From: Candidatus Mycobacterium wuenschmannii
GTDB taxonomy: Bacteria > Actinomycetota > Actinomycetes > Mycobacteriales > Mycobacteriaceae
Direction of reading: 5' to 3'
Assembly: GCF_030252325.1 (NCBI RefSeq)
Contig: NZ_CP126981.1
Location: 3,906,001 to 3,970,000, forward strand
Length of the DNA: 64,000 bases
Shown: piece by piece, positions 50,962 to 59,828 of the stretch
Layout of the letters: the number at the start of each line of letters is the position of its first letter
How positions within the stretch are numbered: position 1 is the stretch's first letter
Translations under genes and position numbers: made by a program
Notes under the pieces: generated by a model
Seen by the model: only the letters and a program-made list of their open reading frames with translations
Database searches by the model: none
What the model was told of the DNA's origin: nothing

Positions 50962-52172
50962 GCGAGTTCTCCTACGACCCGTTCGACCCCGCGGTGATGG
51001 CCGACCCGCTGCCGTATTACCGGGTTCTGCGCGACGAGCATCCGGTGTACTACCTCCCGGAGTGGGACACGTTCGCGCTGTCGAGGTTCGACGACATCTG
51101 GGATGTGCTGGCGCTCAACGACGGAACGTTCGTCGCGTCGGAGGGGACGCTGCCGCCCGCGACCGTGTTGGCGCGCCACAACGACGGCCCTGTCGCCGAT
51201 CCGCCGTTGCATCCCTTGCCGTTTCACGCGGTGTTCGACGCGCCGATCTATGACGGCGTCCGCCAGTCGCACAGCAAGCCGTTCCGGCCGCGGGCGGCAG
51301 CGCAACTCGAAGCCAGGATCCGCGAGTTGGCCAACCAGCGGCTCGACGAACTGCTGCCGCGCGGTACCTTCGATCTCACCCAACAATACGGTGGGGTGGT
51401 AGCGGCATCGGTGGTATGCGAATTCCTCGGTATACCAGTGAATTTGGCATCCGAGGTGCTGGATACCGTCAATGCGGGCAGCCTTCCGCAGGAAGGCAAG
51501 GGCGTCGACACCGCCCATTCGAGGCCCGGCTACCTCGACTACCTGCTGCCGTCGGTGCGGCGGCGGCGGGCCAACCCGGACGACGGTGAACTGCCGGTGG
51601 TGGACGGCTTGATGGGCTATCGACTGCCTGACGACACCGCGCTCGACGACGTCGAAGTCGCCACCCAGATGCTCTGCGTGTTCATCGGTGGCACCGAAAC
51701 CGTGCCGAAGATCGTGGCGCACGGGCTGTGGGAGTTGTTGCGCCATCCCGAACAACTCGCCGCGGTACGGAAGGATTTGCCTGCGACCGTCCCGGTCGCG
51801 CGCGACGAGATGATCCGCTACTGCGCTCCCGCGCAGTGGTTCGCCCGCACCGCCCGCAGGCCATTCACGATTCACGACACCACCGTCGAACCGGGTCAGC
51901 GGATCATCACGCTGCTCGCATCGGCCAACCGTGACGAGCGTGAATACGAGAACCCCGACGACTTCATCTGGAACCGTCCCATTCAGCGGACACTGGCATT
52001 CGGCCGCGGGCAGCACTTCTGCTTGGGTTTCCACGTGGCTCGCCTGGAAATCGCCGTGATGATCGAGGAATGGCTGCGCCGCGTGCCAGACTTCCGCATC
52101 ATCGAGGAGTCGGCGCATCGGCCACCGTCGAGCTTCCAATGGGGCTGGAGCAGCCTGCCCGTGGAGGTGTGA
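50958..52172 (+). CDS. cytochrome P450
   Basis: The 404-residue soluble P450 has an I-helix with CVFIGGTETVPK in place of the usual AGxxT, the K-helix ExxR in RDEMIRYCAPAQW, and the haem loop LAFGRGQHFCLGFHVAR with the Cys ligand near residue 355. Its N-terminus (YDPFDPAVMADPLPYYRVLRDEHPVYYLPEW, read in parts) is of the CYP125/CYP142-like bacterial type, but the exact family is uncertain. It would hydroxylate a hydrophobic substrate using an external ferredoxin. The ATG overlaps the previous stop; an alcohol dehydrogenase gene starts two bases after. Confidence 0.92.
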   Translation: MSEFSYDPFDPAVMADPLPYYRVLRDEHPVYYLPEWDTFALSRFDDIWDVLALNDGTFVASEGTLPPATVLARHNDGPVADPPLHPLPFHAVFDAPIYDGVRQSHSKPFRPRAAAQLEARIRELANQRLDELLPRGTFDLTQQYGGVVAASVVCEFLGIPVNLASEVLDTVNAGSLPQEGKGVDTAHSRPGYLDYLLPSVRRRRANPDDGELPVVDGLMGYRLPDDTALDDVEVATQMLCVFIGGTETVPKIVAHGLWELLRHPEQLAAVRKDLPATVPVARDEMIRYCAPAQWFARTARRPFTIHDTTVEPGQRIITLLASANRDEREYENPDDFIWNRPIQRTLAFGRGQHFCLGFHVARLEIAVMIEEWLRRVPDFRIIEESAHRPPSSFQWGWSSLPVEV

Positions 52173-52173
52173 G

Positions 52174-53145
52174 ATGTGGTGCTACCGGCTGACCGCGCCG
52201 TATCAGTTCGAACGCATCGCGATCGACGAAAAGACGCCCGAGTCACTGGCCGATGGCCAAGTGCTGCTGCGGTTTCTGGCCGCCGGGGTGTGTGGCAGCG
52301 ACATGCCGGCCTTCCGCGGCGTGCGCGGCCTGCTGCCGGGTGACCACGGGCGCAGCGGCGCCGAGAAAGACGGCTTCCCGATCCACGAGGTCGTCGGCGA
52401 GGTGCTCGCCAGCCGCAACGACCGGCATCGGCCCGGAGATCGGGTGGTGGGCTGGGCATCCGGCTTCGACGGCCTGATGGAACGCGTGATCACCGACGGC
52501 AACCAAGTGGCGTCCTACGACCCCACCCTGAGCCCTGCGCAGGCGATCGGACTGCAACCGTTGGCGTGCGTCCTCTACGCGATCGAGCAGCTGCCCGACC
52601 TCGCGGGCCGGCATGTCGGCGTGATCGGTCAGGGCTCGATCGGGCTGCTGTTCGCGGCCGCGGCCAAGGCCGCCGGCGCGCGGCAGGTCACCGGTGTCGA
52701 CCCGATCGACCGCGCCGAGATCGCGGCGCAATTCGGCGCCGACACCTATGTGCGGGCCACCAGCGACCGTTGGGTCAGCCACCTCGAGCCCGCCGACCGG
52801 CCGGACGTCGTCATCGAAACCGTCGGCCATCAGGTGGCCACGCTGAACCACGCGATCGAAGCGACCGCGCCGGGCGGCACAGTGTTCTATTTCGGCGTGC
52901 CGGACGACGACAGCTATCCGATCAGCATGCGCACCATGCTTCGGCGTAACCTGACGCTGAAATCCGGTGTAGCGCTGGACCGTCCGCGGATGTTGGAGCT
53001 GGCCAACAAGTTCGCCGCTGACCACCCCGGATTGTTGGCCCGCTATTCGACGCACACCTTCGGTATCGACGACGTCCAGGCCGCGTTCGAGTTGGCCGCC
53101 CGTCCCGTTTCCGACCGCGGCAAGATCGCGATCGTGGCGTCATGA
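52174..53145 (+). CDS. zinc-type alcohol dehydrogenase (MDR family)
   Basis: The 323-residue medium-chain dehydrogenase has AAGVCGSDMPAFRGV (first zinc ligand Cys), a nearby IHEVVGEV that takes the place of GHExxG, GDRVVGW, and the nucleotide motif VGVIGQGSIGLLFAAAAKAAGA (read in parts). The structural-zinc Cys cluster is absent, so it belongs to the shorter subgroup. It may oxidise the alcohol made by the P450 to a ketone or aldehyde. ATG at 52174, two bases after the P450 stop; overlaps the aldolase gene by four bases. Confidence 0.85.
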   Translation: MWCYRLTAPYQFERIAIDEKTPESLADGQVLLRFLAAGVCGSDMPAFRGVRGLLPGDHGRSGAEKDGFPIHEVVGEVLASRNDRHRPGDRVVGWASGFDGLMERVITDGNQVASYDPTLSPAQAIGLQPLACVLYAIEQLPDLAGRHVGVIGQGSIGLLFAAAAKAAGARQVTGVDPIDRAEIAAQFGADTYVRATSDRWVSHLEPADRPDVVIETVGHQVATLNHAIEATAPGGTVFYFGVPDDDSYPISMRTMLRRNLTLKSGVALDRPRMLELANKFAADHPGLLARYSTHTFGIDDVQAAFELAARPVSDRGKIAIVAS

Positions 53146-53888
53146 CGTTCCGGCAGGCGCTCGCATCCGGCGACCCCTTGTGGGGCGGCTGGATCACCGG
53201 GCCGACCGCGATCGGGCCCGAGGAGTTCGCCCGCGCCGGCTACGACTACGTCGGCTTTGACGCCCAACACGGCTACCTCGACGACGCCGACATCGCGCAG
53301 ATATTGCGCCGCCTGGAACACGTTCCGATCGGCACGGCGGTGCGTCTGCCCAACGCCGACGCGGCGCCGATCGGGCGGGTGCTCGACGCGGGTGCCGACG
53401 CCATCATCGTCGCGATGATCGAGTCGGCCGACCAGGCCGCCGCCGCGGTGGCGGCCACCCGCTACCCGCCCGCGGGAACCCGCAGCTTCGGTCCCTTGCG
53501 GGCCGGCCTCGGCGTCGACACCGTCGCGCTCGAAGCGCGGGTGAGCGTGTTCGCGATGATCGAAACCGCCGCTGCCCTAACCGATGTCGAGGCGATCTGT
53601 GCCGTGCCCGGCCTGGCCGGCATCTACGTCGGCCCCGCGGACCTGGCCATCTCGATGGGCGTCGAGGTCGCGAAGGCCACCGCGGACCCCGCCGTGCGCG
53701 AGGCGATCGGCCGCATCCGCGAAGCAGCGTCGGCGGCCGGCCTCGTGCCGGCCATCCACGCCGGCAACGGCAAAGTCGGACATGCCATGGCGCAGTTAGG
53801 CTTTCGGATGATCACCCTGGCCGCGGAATCCCAGGCACTGCGACGCGGGGCCGCCGCCGGTCTCGACGAAGCGAAGGGCAGCGAATGA
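53142..53888 (+). CDS. HpcH/HpaI family aldolase
   Basis: The 248-residue class II aldolase has GYDYVGFDAQHGYLD (catalytic His region), TAVRLPNADAAPIGRVLDAGADAIIVAMIES and AMIETAAALTDVEAICAVPGLAGIYVGPADLAISMG (both read in parts). The Glu and Asp of FAMIE and GPADLA bind the metal. HpaI-type enzymes cleave 2-oxo-4-hydroxy acids to pyruvate and an aldehyde. Here it would suit late chain or ring cleavage. ATG at 53142 overlaps the dehydrogenase stop (ATGA); its stop overlaps the SDR start. Confidence 0.9.
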   Translation: MTFRQALASGDPLWGGWITGPTAIGPEEFARAGYDYVGFDAQHGYLDDADIAQILRRLEHVPIGTAVRLPNADAAPIGRVLDAGADAIIVAMIESADQAAAAVAATRYPPAGTRSFGPLRAGLGVDTVALEARVSVFAMIETAAALTDVEAICAVPGLAGIYVGPADLAISMGVEVAKATADPAVREAIGRIREAASAAGLVPAIHAGNGKVGHAMAQLGFRMITLAAESQALRRGAAAGLDEAKGSE

Positions 53889-54595
53889 CCGAGCGGGTCG
53901 CACTCGTCACCGGGGCCGCGCGCGGGCAGGGTTTGGCCATCGCAAAACGGCTGCGCGCCGACGGGTTCTCGGTCGCGGCCTGCGATGTCAACGAGGTCGA
54001 GGATTCAGGCGACGACGGGCTGATCGGGATCCATCTCGACGTCACCTCGGAGTCGGCCTGGCAGCAGGCCGTCGCGAGGACCGTCGACCGGTTCGGGTCG
54101 CTGACCACGTTGGTCAACAACGCGGGCGTCCTGCACCGCGCTTCGATAGCCGATGAGTCGGCTGCGGGCTTCGAAAGATCATGGCGGGTCAACTGTTTAG
54201 GCCCCTTCCTCGGCATCCAGGCGGCACTCGAGCATCTGCGTGCGGCCGAGGGGGCCGCGATCGTCAACACCTGCAGCACCGGCGCGATCCGGCCGTTTCC
54301 CAACCACATCGCCTACGGGTCGGCGAAGTGGGCGCTGCGCGGCCTGACCGTCGCCGCGGCGGGCGAGCTTGCCACCGCGGGGATTCGGGTCAATGCCGTC
54401 TTCCCCGGCCCCATCGCGACACCGATGCTCGATGCCGAAACCCAGACGCGACTGGCGGCGTCGGCGGCGTTCGGCCGGATCGGCCAGCCATCGGAAGTGG
54501 CTGACGCGGTGGCATTCCTGGTATCGGACCAGGCATCGTTCATTACCGGCTCGGAGCTCGTCATCGACGGCGGCCAATGCCTCAAGATCCAATGA
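53885..54595 (+). CDS. short-chain dehydrogenase/reductase
   Basis: The 236-residue classical SDR has VTGAARGQGLAIAKRL (about residue 9), DVTSESAWQQA, NNAGVLHRASI, NTCSTGAIRPF with the catalytic Ser, and YGSAKWALRGL (YxxxK, about residue 142), ending IDGGQCLKIQ. The TGAARGQG form is common in steroid and terpene alcohol dehydrogenases of actinobacteria. It likely interconverts a ring alcohol and ketone. ATG at 53885 overlaps the aldolase stop; the last bases overlap the flavin monooxygenase start. Confidence 0.9.
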   Translation: MTERVALVTGAARGQGLAIAKRLRADGFSVAACDVNEVEDSGDDGLIGIHLDVTSESAWQQAVARTVDRFGSLTTLVNNAGVLHRASIADESAAGFERSWRVNCLGPFLGIQAALEHLRAAEGAAIVNTCSTGAIRPFPNHIAYGSAKWALRGLTVAAAGELATAGIRVNAVFPGPIATPMLDAETQTRLAASAAFGRIGQPSEVADAVAFLVSDQASFITGSELVIDGGQCLKIQ

Positions 54596-56040
54596 GGGTC
54601 GGCATCATCGGCGCCGGACCCGGTGGTATCGCTCTCGGAATCCTGCTGCGCCGGAGTAGCTTTCACGACTTCACCCTGTTCGACCGCGAAGACGGCGTGG
54701 GTGGGACCTGGCGGATCAACACCTATCCGGGACTCGCGTGCGACGTCAAGTCCCATCTCTATTCGTACTCGTTCGACCTGAACCCACGCTGGTCGCGGCT
54801 GTGGTCGGGCCAGCGGGAGATCCTGCGGTACTTCGAGCGCTGTGTCGTCGACAACGGGCTGCGGCCGCACCTGCGGTTGGGGACCGAGATCCATTCCGCG
54901 CGTTGGGACGAGCGCGCGAGAGTCTGGCGGCTGACGACATCGGCGGGGGAGGACCACGAGTTCGACGTCGTGGTGTCGGCTGTTGGATTGTTCACCCAGC
55001 CCGTGCTGCCCGATCTGGTCGAGCAGGAGCCGTTCGCCGGGACGGTGATGCACTCGTCGCGCTGGGATCACTCGATCGACCTGGCGGGCAAACGGGTCGC
55101 CGTCCTGGGCACCGGATCGACGGCGTCGCAGTTGGTGCCGGAATTGGTGAAGGTCGCCGACATGGTCTACTCGGTGCAGCGCTCGCCGACCTGGATACTG
55201 CCTAAGCCCGACCGGGCCTACACCGCAAGGGAGCGTTGGGTTTTCGCGCACATACCCCTCGCGAAGAAGATCTACCGCACCCGACTGTGGCTGCGCAGCG
55301 AGGCCAACATCTCGGTGATCGAGCATGGTAGCGAGAAGACCCGGGACTTCACCGCGATCGCGCATCGTCTGCTCGAGACCTCGGTCCCCGACGAGCGGTT
55401 ACGGCGTGCGCTGACGCCGGATCATCCGATGGGATGCAAACGCCTGGTGTTCTCGTCGGACTACCTCGCGGCGTTGACGCGGCCGAACGTCGAGGTGCTG
55501 AGCAGCCCGGCGCACTCCCTGCGGGCCCGCTCGCTGGTGCTGAGCGACGGCACCGAACGCGAGGTCGATGTGGTGGCGTGCGCCACCGGTTACGCCGCGG
55601 CCGACTACCTCGGTGAGATCGACGTGACCGGCGAGGGCGGGGTGGCGTTGCGCGACGTCTGGCGCGACGGGGCGCACGCCTACCTCGGCATGGCCGTGCC
55701 CGGATTCCCCAACTTCTTCATGCTGTACGGGCCCAACACCAACGTCGGCTCGAACAGCGTCATCTTCGTGCTCGAGGCGCAGGCGCGCTACGTCGTGCGG
55801 GCGCTGCGCCATCTGCGGCGCACCCGCAAGCGCTACGTGGCGGTCCGTCCGGAGGCGATGGAACGTTTCCTGGCCAAGATCGACGAATGGATGCAGGGCA
55901 CGGTGTGGACGACACAGTGCAGCAACTACTTTCGAGCCGCCAACGGTCGTGTGGTGACCCAGTGGCCGCGTAGCGCTCGCGCGTTCTGGTCGATGACGCG
56001 ACGGTTCAAGCCGGCCGACTACGTTTTCGAGCCGTCGTGA
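54592..56040 (+). CDS. flavin-containing monooxygenase, Baeyer-Villiger type
   Basis: The 482-residue flavoprotein has the FAD motif VGIIGAGPGGIALGILL at the N-terminus, GVGGTWRINTYPGLACDVKSHLYSYSF (read in parts), and a second Rossmann motif VAVLGTGSTASQLVPEL (about residue 168). Between them FAGTVMHSSRWDHSID resembles the FxGxxxHxxxW fingerprint of Baeyer-Villiger monooxygenases. It would insert oxygen next to a ketone, giving an ester or lactone. ATG at 54592 overlaps the SDR stop. The esterase gene follows with a GTGA overlap, the classic partner for such an enzyme. Confidence 0.9.
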   Translation: MRVGIIGAGPGGIALGILLRRSSFHDFTLFDREDGVGGTWRINTYPGLACDVKSHLYSYSFDLNPRWSRLWSGQREILRYFERCVVDNGLRPHLRLGTEIHSARWDERARVWRLTTSAGEDHEFDVVVSAVGLFTQPVLPDLVEQEPFAGTVMHSSRWDHSIDLAGKRVAVLGTGSTASQLVPELVKVADMVYSVQRSPTWILPKPDRAYTARERWVFAHIPLAKKIYRTRLWLRSEANISVIEHGSEKTRDFTAIAHRLLETSVPDERLRRALTPDHPMGCKRLVFSSDYLAALTRPNVEVLSSPAHSLRARSLVLSDGTEREVDVVACATGYAAADYLGEIDVTGEGGVALRDVWRDGAHAYLGMAVPGFPNFFMLYGPNTNVGSNSVIFVLEAQARYVVRALRHLRRTRKRYVAVRPEAMERFLAKIDEWMQGTVWTTQCSNYFRAANGRVVTQWPRSARAFWSMTRRFKPADYVFEPS

Positions 56041-56924
56041 TCGACGACCGCCTCGACCCCGTGCTGCGCGCCGTCGCGACCACCCGCACCGACCTGTCGA
56101 ATGTCGGTCCGATCCGCGCCGGGCTGAACGAACGCCGACGCTCGGCCGTCGCGGCTGTCGACACCGGCGACGTCTCGATCAGCGATCGGCTGGCCGACGG
56201 GGTGCCCGTGCGGATCTATCGTGGTGCCCCGGCGCCGGCGCCGACCGTGATCTATTGCCATGCAGGCGCATTCGTGCTCGGCAATCTCGACACCGACCAC
56301 CGGCAGTGTGTGGAACTGGCGCGCCGAGGACACTGCACGGTGATATCGGTGGACTACCGCCTGGCGCCCGAGCATCCGTACCCGGCGGCCCTCGAGGATG
56401 CGACCACCGTGCTCACCTGGGCGGCTGCCAACGCCGACGATGCCGCGCGGCTCGCGGTGGCCGGCAGCAGTGCCGGGGGCGCGCTGGCGGCCTGCCTGGC
56501 GCAGCGCTTCGCCGACAGGCTGGTGTTCCAACTCCTGCATCAGCCGGTGCTCGACGACCGGATCACCGGATCGAAGGCGGAGTTCGTCGACACCCCGGCC
56601 TTCGACGGGCCGGCCTGCGAGCTGATGTGGCGGCACTACCTCGGCTCCGTTGAACCGTCCGCGGATTCCGTGCCCGCGCGGCGTGGGCGATTGCAGGGAT
56701 TGCCAGCGGCATTCGTCAGCTGCTCGGACATCGACCCGCTACGCGACGAGGCGCTGGATTACGCGCGGCGGCTACTGAGCGATGGCGTCGCCACCGAACT
56801 GCACGTCGTCGCCGGCACCTGCCACGGGTTCGACTCGCTAATCCCGGACTGGGAGGTCGCCGAGCATTTGTTCGCGCTTCAGGGTCGCGCGCTGCGGCGG
56901 GCGTTCCAGGGGTCGCGAGTGTGA
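56037..56924 (+). CDS. HSL-family alpha/beta hydrolase (esterase/lipase)
   Basis: The 295-residue esterase of the hormone-sensitive-lipase family has an oxyanion motif in variant form YCHAGAF instead of HGGG, SVDYRLAPEHPYPAALED, the nucleophile GSSAGGALAA (about residue 142), Asp in CSDIDPLRDEALDYA and His in GTCHGFDS. It probably cleaves the ester or lactone made by the monooxygenase. GTG at 56037 overlaps the previous stop. It ends the operon; the convergent adhE1 orthologue ends 53 bases beyond. Confidence 0.88.
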   Translation: MIDDRLDPVLRAVATTRTDLSNVGPIRAGLNERRRSAVAAVDTGDVSISDRLADGVPVRIYRGAPAPAPTVIYCHAGAFVLGNLDTDHRQCVELARRGHCTVISVDYRLAPEHPYPAALEDATTVLTWAAANADDAARLAVAGSSAGGALAACLAQRFADRLVFQLLHQPVLDDRITGSKAEFVDTPAFDGPACELMWRHYLGSVEPSADSVPARRGRLQGLPAAFVSCSDIDPLRDEALDYARRLLSDGVATELHVVAGTCHGFDSLIPDWEVAEHLFALQGRALRRAFQGSRV

Positions 56925-56977
56925 ACGACGCGACGCGACACGCCGTTGCGGCGTCGCCAGGTTCACGCTGGACGAGA

Positions 56978-58084
56978 TCAGAACTCGATCAACTGTCGCA
57001 CCGCAATACCGTCGGCGAGATTGTCCATCGCGGTGTTGATGTCCTCGAGGGCGATGCGCGACGACACCAACGACTCCACCGGCAACCGCCCCGACCGCCA
57101 CAGCTCGACGAACTGCGGGATGTCGCGATCCGGTACCGCCGACCCGAGGTAACTGCCGATCAGCGACCGGCCTTCAGCCACGAAACCCAACGGCGACACA
57201 CTGATTCGCGCGTCTGGCCGGGGTAGCCCGACGGTGATGGTCCGCCCGCCGGGCGCGGTCAGCGCGATGGATGTCTCGAGTGCGGCGGGATGCCCGGCGG
57301 CCTCCACGACCACCGCCGCCTTGACGCCGGCATCCAGCGCCTCCTGCGGCGTGTAAGCCTCGTGTGCGCCCAGAGTTCGTGCACCGGAGAGCTTTTGGGG
57401 GAGTTGGTCGACTCCGATCACCCGCACACCCGCGTAGGACAGCGCGGTCATCACCGCGGCCATGCCGACGCCGCCCAGGCCGACCACGGCCACCGTCTGC
57501 CCCGGCTGCGGCTTGCCGACATTCAGCACGGCGCCGCCGCCGGTCAGCATCGCGCAGCCGAGTAGCGCGGCGACCGGGGGAGGCACGTCGTCGGGAACCG
57601 GCACCACGCTGGCGCGGTTGACCACCGCGTGCGTCGCGAAGCCCGACACCCCGAGGTGGTGAAACACGTTGTCGCCGGCGCGATTCAAGCGCATTCCGCC
57701 ACCCAGCAACGTCCCGGCGTTGTTGGCGGCACTGCCCGGTTTGCACGGGGTGAGTCCATCGGTCATACATGCCGCGCAATGCCCACAGCGGGGCAAAAAC
57801 GTCATCACCACCCGCTGGCCTACCGCCACGTCGTTCACGCCGTCGCCGACGATCTCGACGACCCCGGCCGCCTCGTGCCCGAGCAGCATCGGTGTGGGGC
57901 GCACCCGATTGCCGTCCACCACTGACAAGTCGGAGTGGCACACGCCCGCGGCCTCGATCCGTACCAACAACTCGTCGGGACCGGGCGGGGCCAGGGTGAC
58001 ATCGGCAATCGTGATGGGCCGCGAATCCGCGTAGGGCCGGGGTGAGCCGATCCGCTCCAGCACGGCACCGCGGATTTCCAGCAT
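56978..58084 (-). CDS. adhE1: zinc-type alcohol dehydrogenase AdhE1 (Rv0162c-like)
   Basis: The 368-residue medium-chain dehydrogenase has the catalytic zinc motif GHEAAGVVEIVGDGV, AAGVCHSDLSVVDG, the structural zinc Cys group RCGHCAACMTDGLTPCKPG (read in parts) and the nucleotide motif VAVVGLGGVGMAAVMTAL. It is a class III-like alcohol dehydrogenase; the natural substrate is unknown. The ATG at 58084 gives a start 14 bases from the divergent Rv0163-like gene. It marks the return of conserved gene order after the catabolic island. Confidence 0.9.
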   Translation of the reverse strand: MLEIRGAVLERIGSPRPYADSRPITIADVTLAPPGPDELLVRIEAAGVCHSDLSVVDGNRVRPTPMLLGHEAAGVVEIVGDGVNDVAVGQRVVMTFLPRCGHCAACMTDGLTPCKPGSAANNAGTLLGGGMRLNRAGDNVFHHLGVSGFATHAVVNRASVVPVPDDVPPPVAALLGCAMLTGGGAVLNVGKPQPGQTVAVVGLGGVGMAAVMTALSYAGVRVIGVDQLPQKLSGARTLGAHEAYTPQEALDAGVKAAVVVEAAGHPAALETSIALTAPGGRTITVGLPRPDARISVSPLGFVAEGRSLIGSYLGSAVPDRDIPQFVELWRSGRLPVESLVSSRIALEDINTAMDNLADGIAVRQLIEF

Positions 58085-58098
58085 GGTCGAATACAACC

Positions 58099-58557
58099 AT
58101 GAGTTCGGTTCCGCCTGCATCCGACGGCCTCACCAGTCGCGACTTCCCGGTGCATTGGCCGGTGCCGACCCGCTGGGCCGACAACGACATGTTCGGTCAC
58201 CTGAATAACGCGGTGTACTACCAACTTTTCGACACCGCGATCAACGGTTGGATCCAGACCAACGTCACCCTCGACCCGGTGACCACGTCAGCGCAGGGCA
58301 TCGTCGCCGAATCGGGTTGCCGCTACTTCGCCGAACTGCACTTCCCGCAACCGCTTGCGGTCGGGGTGTCGGTGACTCGCCTCGGCAACAGCAGCGTCAC
58401 CTACCGGCTCGGCGTGTTCCGTTCTGCCGACGACGACGAACCGCAGCCCGTCGCCGCGGTAGGCCATTGGGTGCACGTCTACATCGACAAAGCCACCCGC
58501 CGGCCCACGCCGATTCCCGACGAGATCCGGGCGCTGCTGTCGACCGCCACCGTCTAA
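58099..58557 (+). CDS. 4HBT-type acyl-CoA thioesterase (Rv0163-like)
   Basis: The 152-residue single hot-dog protein has the 4-hydroxybenzoyl-CoA thioesterase signature TRWADNDMFGHLNNAVYYQLFD (read in parts), with Asp at about residue 29 as probable catalytic residue, and GHWVHVYIDKATRRPTPIP near the end. It hydrolyses acyl-CoA or another thioester. ATG at 58099; promoter and ribosome site must lie inside the adhE1 5' end because only 14 bases separate the two starts. Matches Rv0163 in order and size. Confidence 0.87.
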   Translation: MSSVPPASDGLTSRDFPVHWPVPTRWADNDMFGHLNNAVYYQLFDTAINGWIQTNVTLDPVTTSAQGIVAESGCRYFAELHFPQPLAVGVSVTRLGNSSVTYRLGVFRSADDDEPQPVAAVGHWVHVYIDKATRRPTPIPDEIRALLSTATV

Positions 58558-58599
58558 CTGGGGAATTCGGCGGCCAAGGCGTCTCGGTAAGCTCGGCGA

Positions 58600-59034
58600 A
58601 TGCCTTTTGTCAGCAAGACCGTTGAGGTCGAAGCCACAGCCGATTCGATCCTGGCCATCGTCGCCGACTTCGAGAAGTACCCGGAGTGGAACGACGGCGT
58701 CGAGGGCCTGTGGGTGCTGGCCCGCTACGACGACGGACGTCCCAGCCAGCTGCGTCTCGACGCCAAATTCGAAGCGCTCGAGGACAGCCTGATCCAGGCG
58801 GTCTACTACCCGAGCCCGACCCAGATCCAGACCGTGCTGCAGCAGGGCAACCTGTTCAAGAAGCAGGAGCAGCTGTTCAGCGTCGTCGACACCGGCTCGT
58901 CGTCGCTGCTGACCGTCGACCTGGACGTGGAACCGTCGCTGCCGATCCCCGCGCCGATGGTGAAGCAGTTGGCCGGCAACGTGATCGACTACCTCGCCGA
59001 GAACCTGAAGAAGCGCGCGGAAGAGCTCGCTTAG
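58600..59034 (+). CDS. SRPBCC/polyketide cyclase-like protein (TB18.5, Rv0164-like)
   Basis: The 144-residue START/SRPBCC-fold protein begins VSKTVEVEATADSILAIVADFEKYPEWNDGVEGLWVL (read in parts), the typical first strand and helix of the Coq10/polyketide cyclase family. Its C-terminal helix is MVKQLAGNVIDYLAENLKKRAEE. Such proteins bind hydrophobic ligands in a deep cavity. The M. tuberculosis counterpart TB18.5 is a culture-filtrate antigen of unknown role. ATG at 58600; last four bases overlap the opposing mce1R gene. Confidence 0.88.
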   Translation: MPFVSKTVEVEATADSILAIVADFEKYPEWNDGVEGLWVLARYDDGRPSQLRLDAKFEALEDSLIQAVYYPSPTQIQTVLQQGNLFKKQEQLFSVVDTGSSSLLTVDLDVEPSLPIPAPMVKQLAGNVIDYLAENLKKRAEELA

Positions 59035-59720
59035 TCCCAGATGCCAGTGCTCGCCAACCGTTCGGTCAGGCGACGCGCGCCATCGTTGAAACCCCACGCG
59101 GTGTGCTCGACCACCGCGGCGGTGTCCCGCCGACGTAGCGCCGCGATCACCTCGCGGTGGTTGCGGACCGCCGCGGCGCCCCACGCCGGGTCGGTCGCGT
59201 AGACCATCAGCGGCATGTACCGGGCGACGTGCAGCAAGAACCACGCCAGCTTGATCCGCCCGGTGGAGCGGTTGAAGGTCCGGTGAAAGGCGAACTCGGT
59301 CGTCGCGATCGCCTCGACGTCGCCGGCGGCGACGACCGCGTCCAGCACGTCGGTGAGGTGTTCGAGGTCGTCGATCTCGGCGTCGGTGATGCGCTCGGCC
59401 GCCGACGTGGCAAGCTCCTTGGCGATGGTCGCCTGCACCCAGAAGATGTCAACGACGTCCTGGCGACTCAGCGGTAGCACCACGTGCCCGCGGTGCGGCT
59501 CGAGTTGGACCATCCCCTCGCCGCGCAACTTCAGCAGCGCCTCGCGCACCGGCGTCGCGCTGACGCCCAGCTTGGCGGCGGTTTCGTCGAGCCGGATGAA
59601 CGTCCCCGGCTTCAAGACCCCCGACATGATCGCCGCACGCAGGTGTCCCGCGACCTCGTCGGACAACTGCGCCCGGCGCAGTGGCAGGCGCGTCGCGGCG
59701 AGCGCGCTCGCCGAACTCAT
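59031..59720 (-). CDS. mce1R: GntR/FadR-type regulator Mce1R
   Basis: The 229-residue regulator has a winged-helix GntR domain (LSDEVAGHLRAAIMSGVLKPGTFIRLDETAAKLGVSATPVREALLKLRGEGMV, read in parts, about residues 19-72) and an FCD ligand domain with the metal-type His pattern in EFAFHRTFNRS and NHREVIAAL. It is the orthologue of Rv0165c, the repressor of the mce1 operon. I used the ATG at 59720; an upstream in-frame extension to 59768 has no good start. It is divergent from fadD5, the first gene of the operon, with palindromes between. Confidence 0.9.
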   Translation of the reverse strand: MSSASALAATRLPLRRAQLSDEVAGHLRAAIMSGVLKPGTFIRLDETAAKLGVSATPVREALLKLRGEGMVQLEPHRGHVVLPLSRQDVVDIFWVQATIAKELATSAAERITDAEIDDLEHLTDVLDAVVAAGDVEAIATTEFAFHRTFNRSTGRIKLAWFLLHVARYMPLMVYATDPAWGAAAVRNHREVIAALRRRDTAAVVEHTAWGFNDGARRLTERLASTGIWD

Positions 59721-59750
59721 CGGGGTTGTCTTTGCGACGGCCAGACCATA

Positions 59751-59782
59751 GTGTGACCCACACAACACGACATTTGATCAAA
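59751..59782. promoter_or_regulatory. palindromes in the mce1R-fadD5 intergenic region
   Basis: GTGTG-ACC-CACAC (59751-59763) and TTTGATCAAA (59773-59782) lie in the 108-base gap between divergent mce1R and fadD5. The gap is AT-rich around 59771-59795. One or both are likely Mce1R sites or parts of the fadD5 promoter. Confidence 0.5.
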
Positions 59783-59828
59783 TATCAACTTAATCGCCCT
59801 GCTTACTACGACGAAGGGAAGCGACCAG

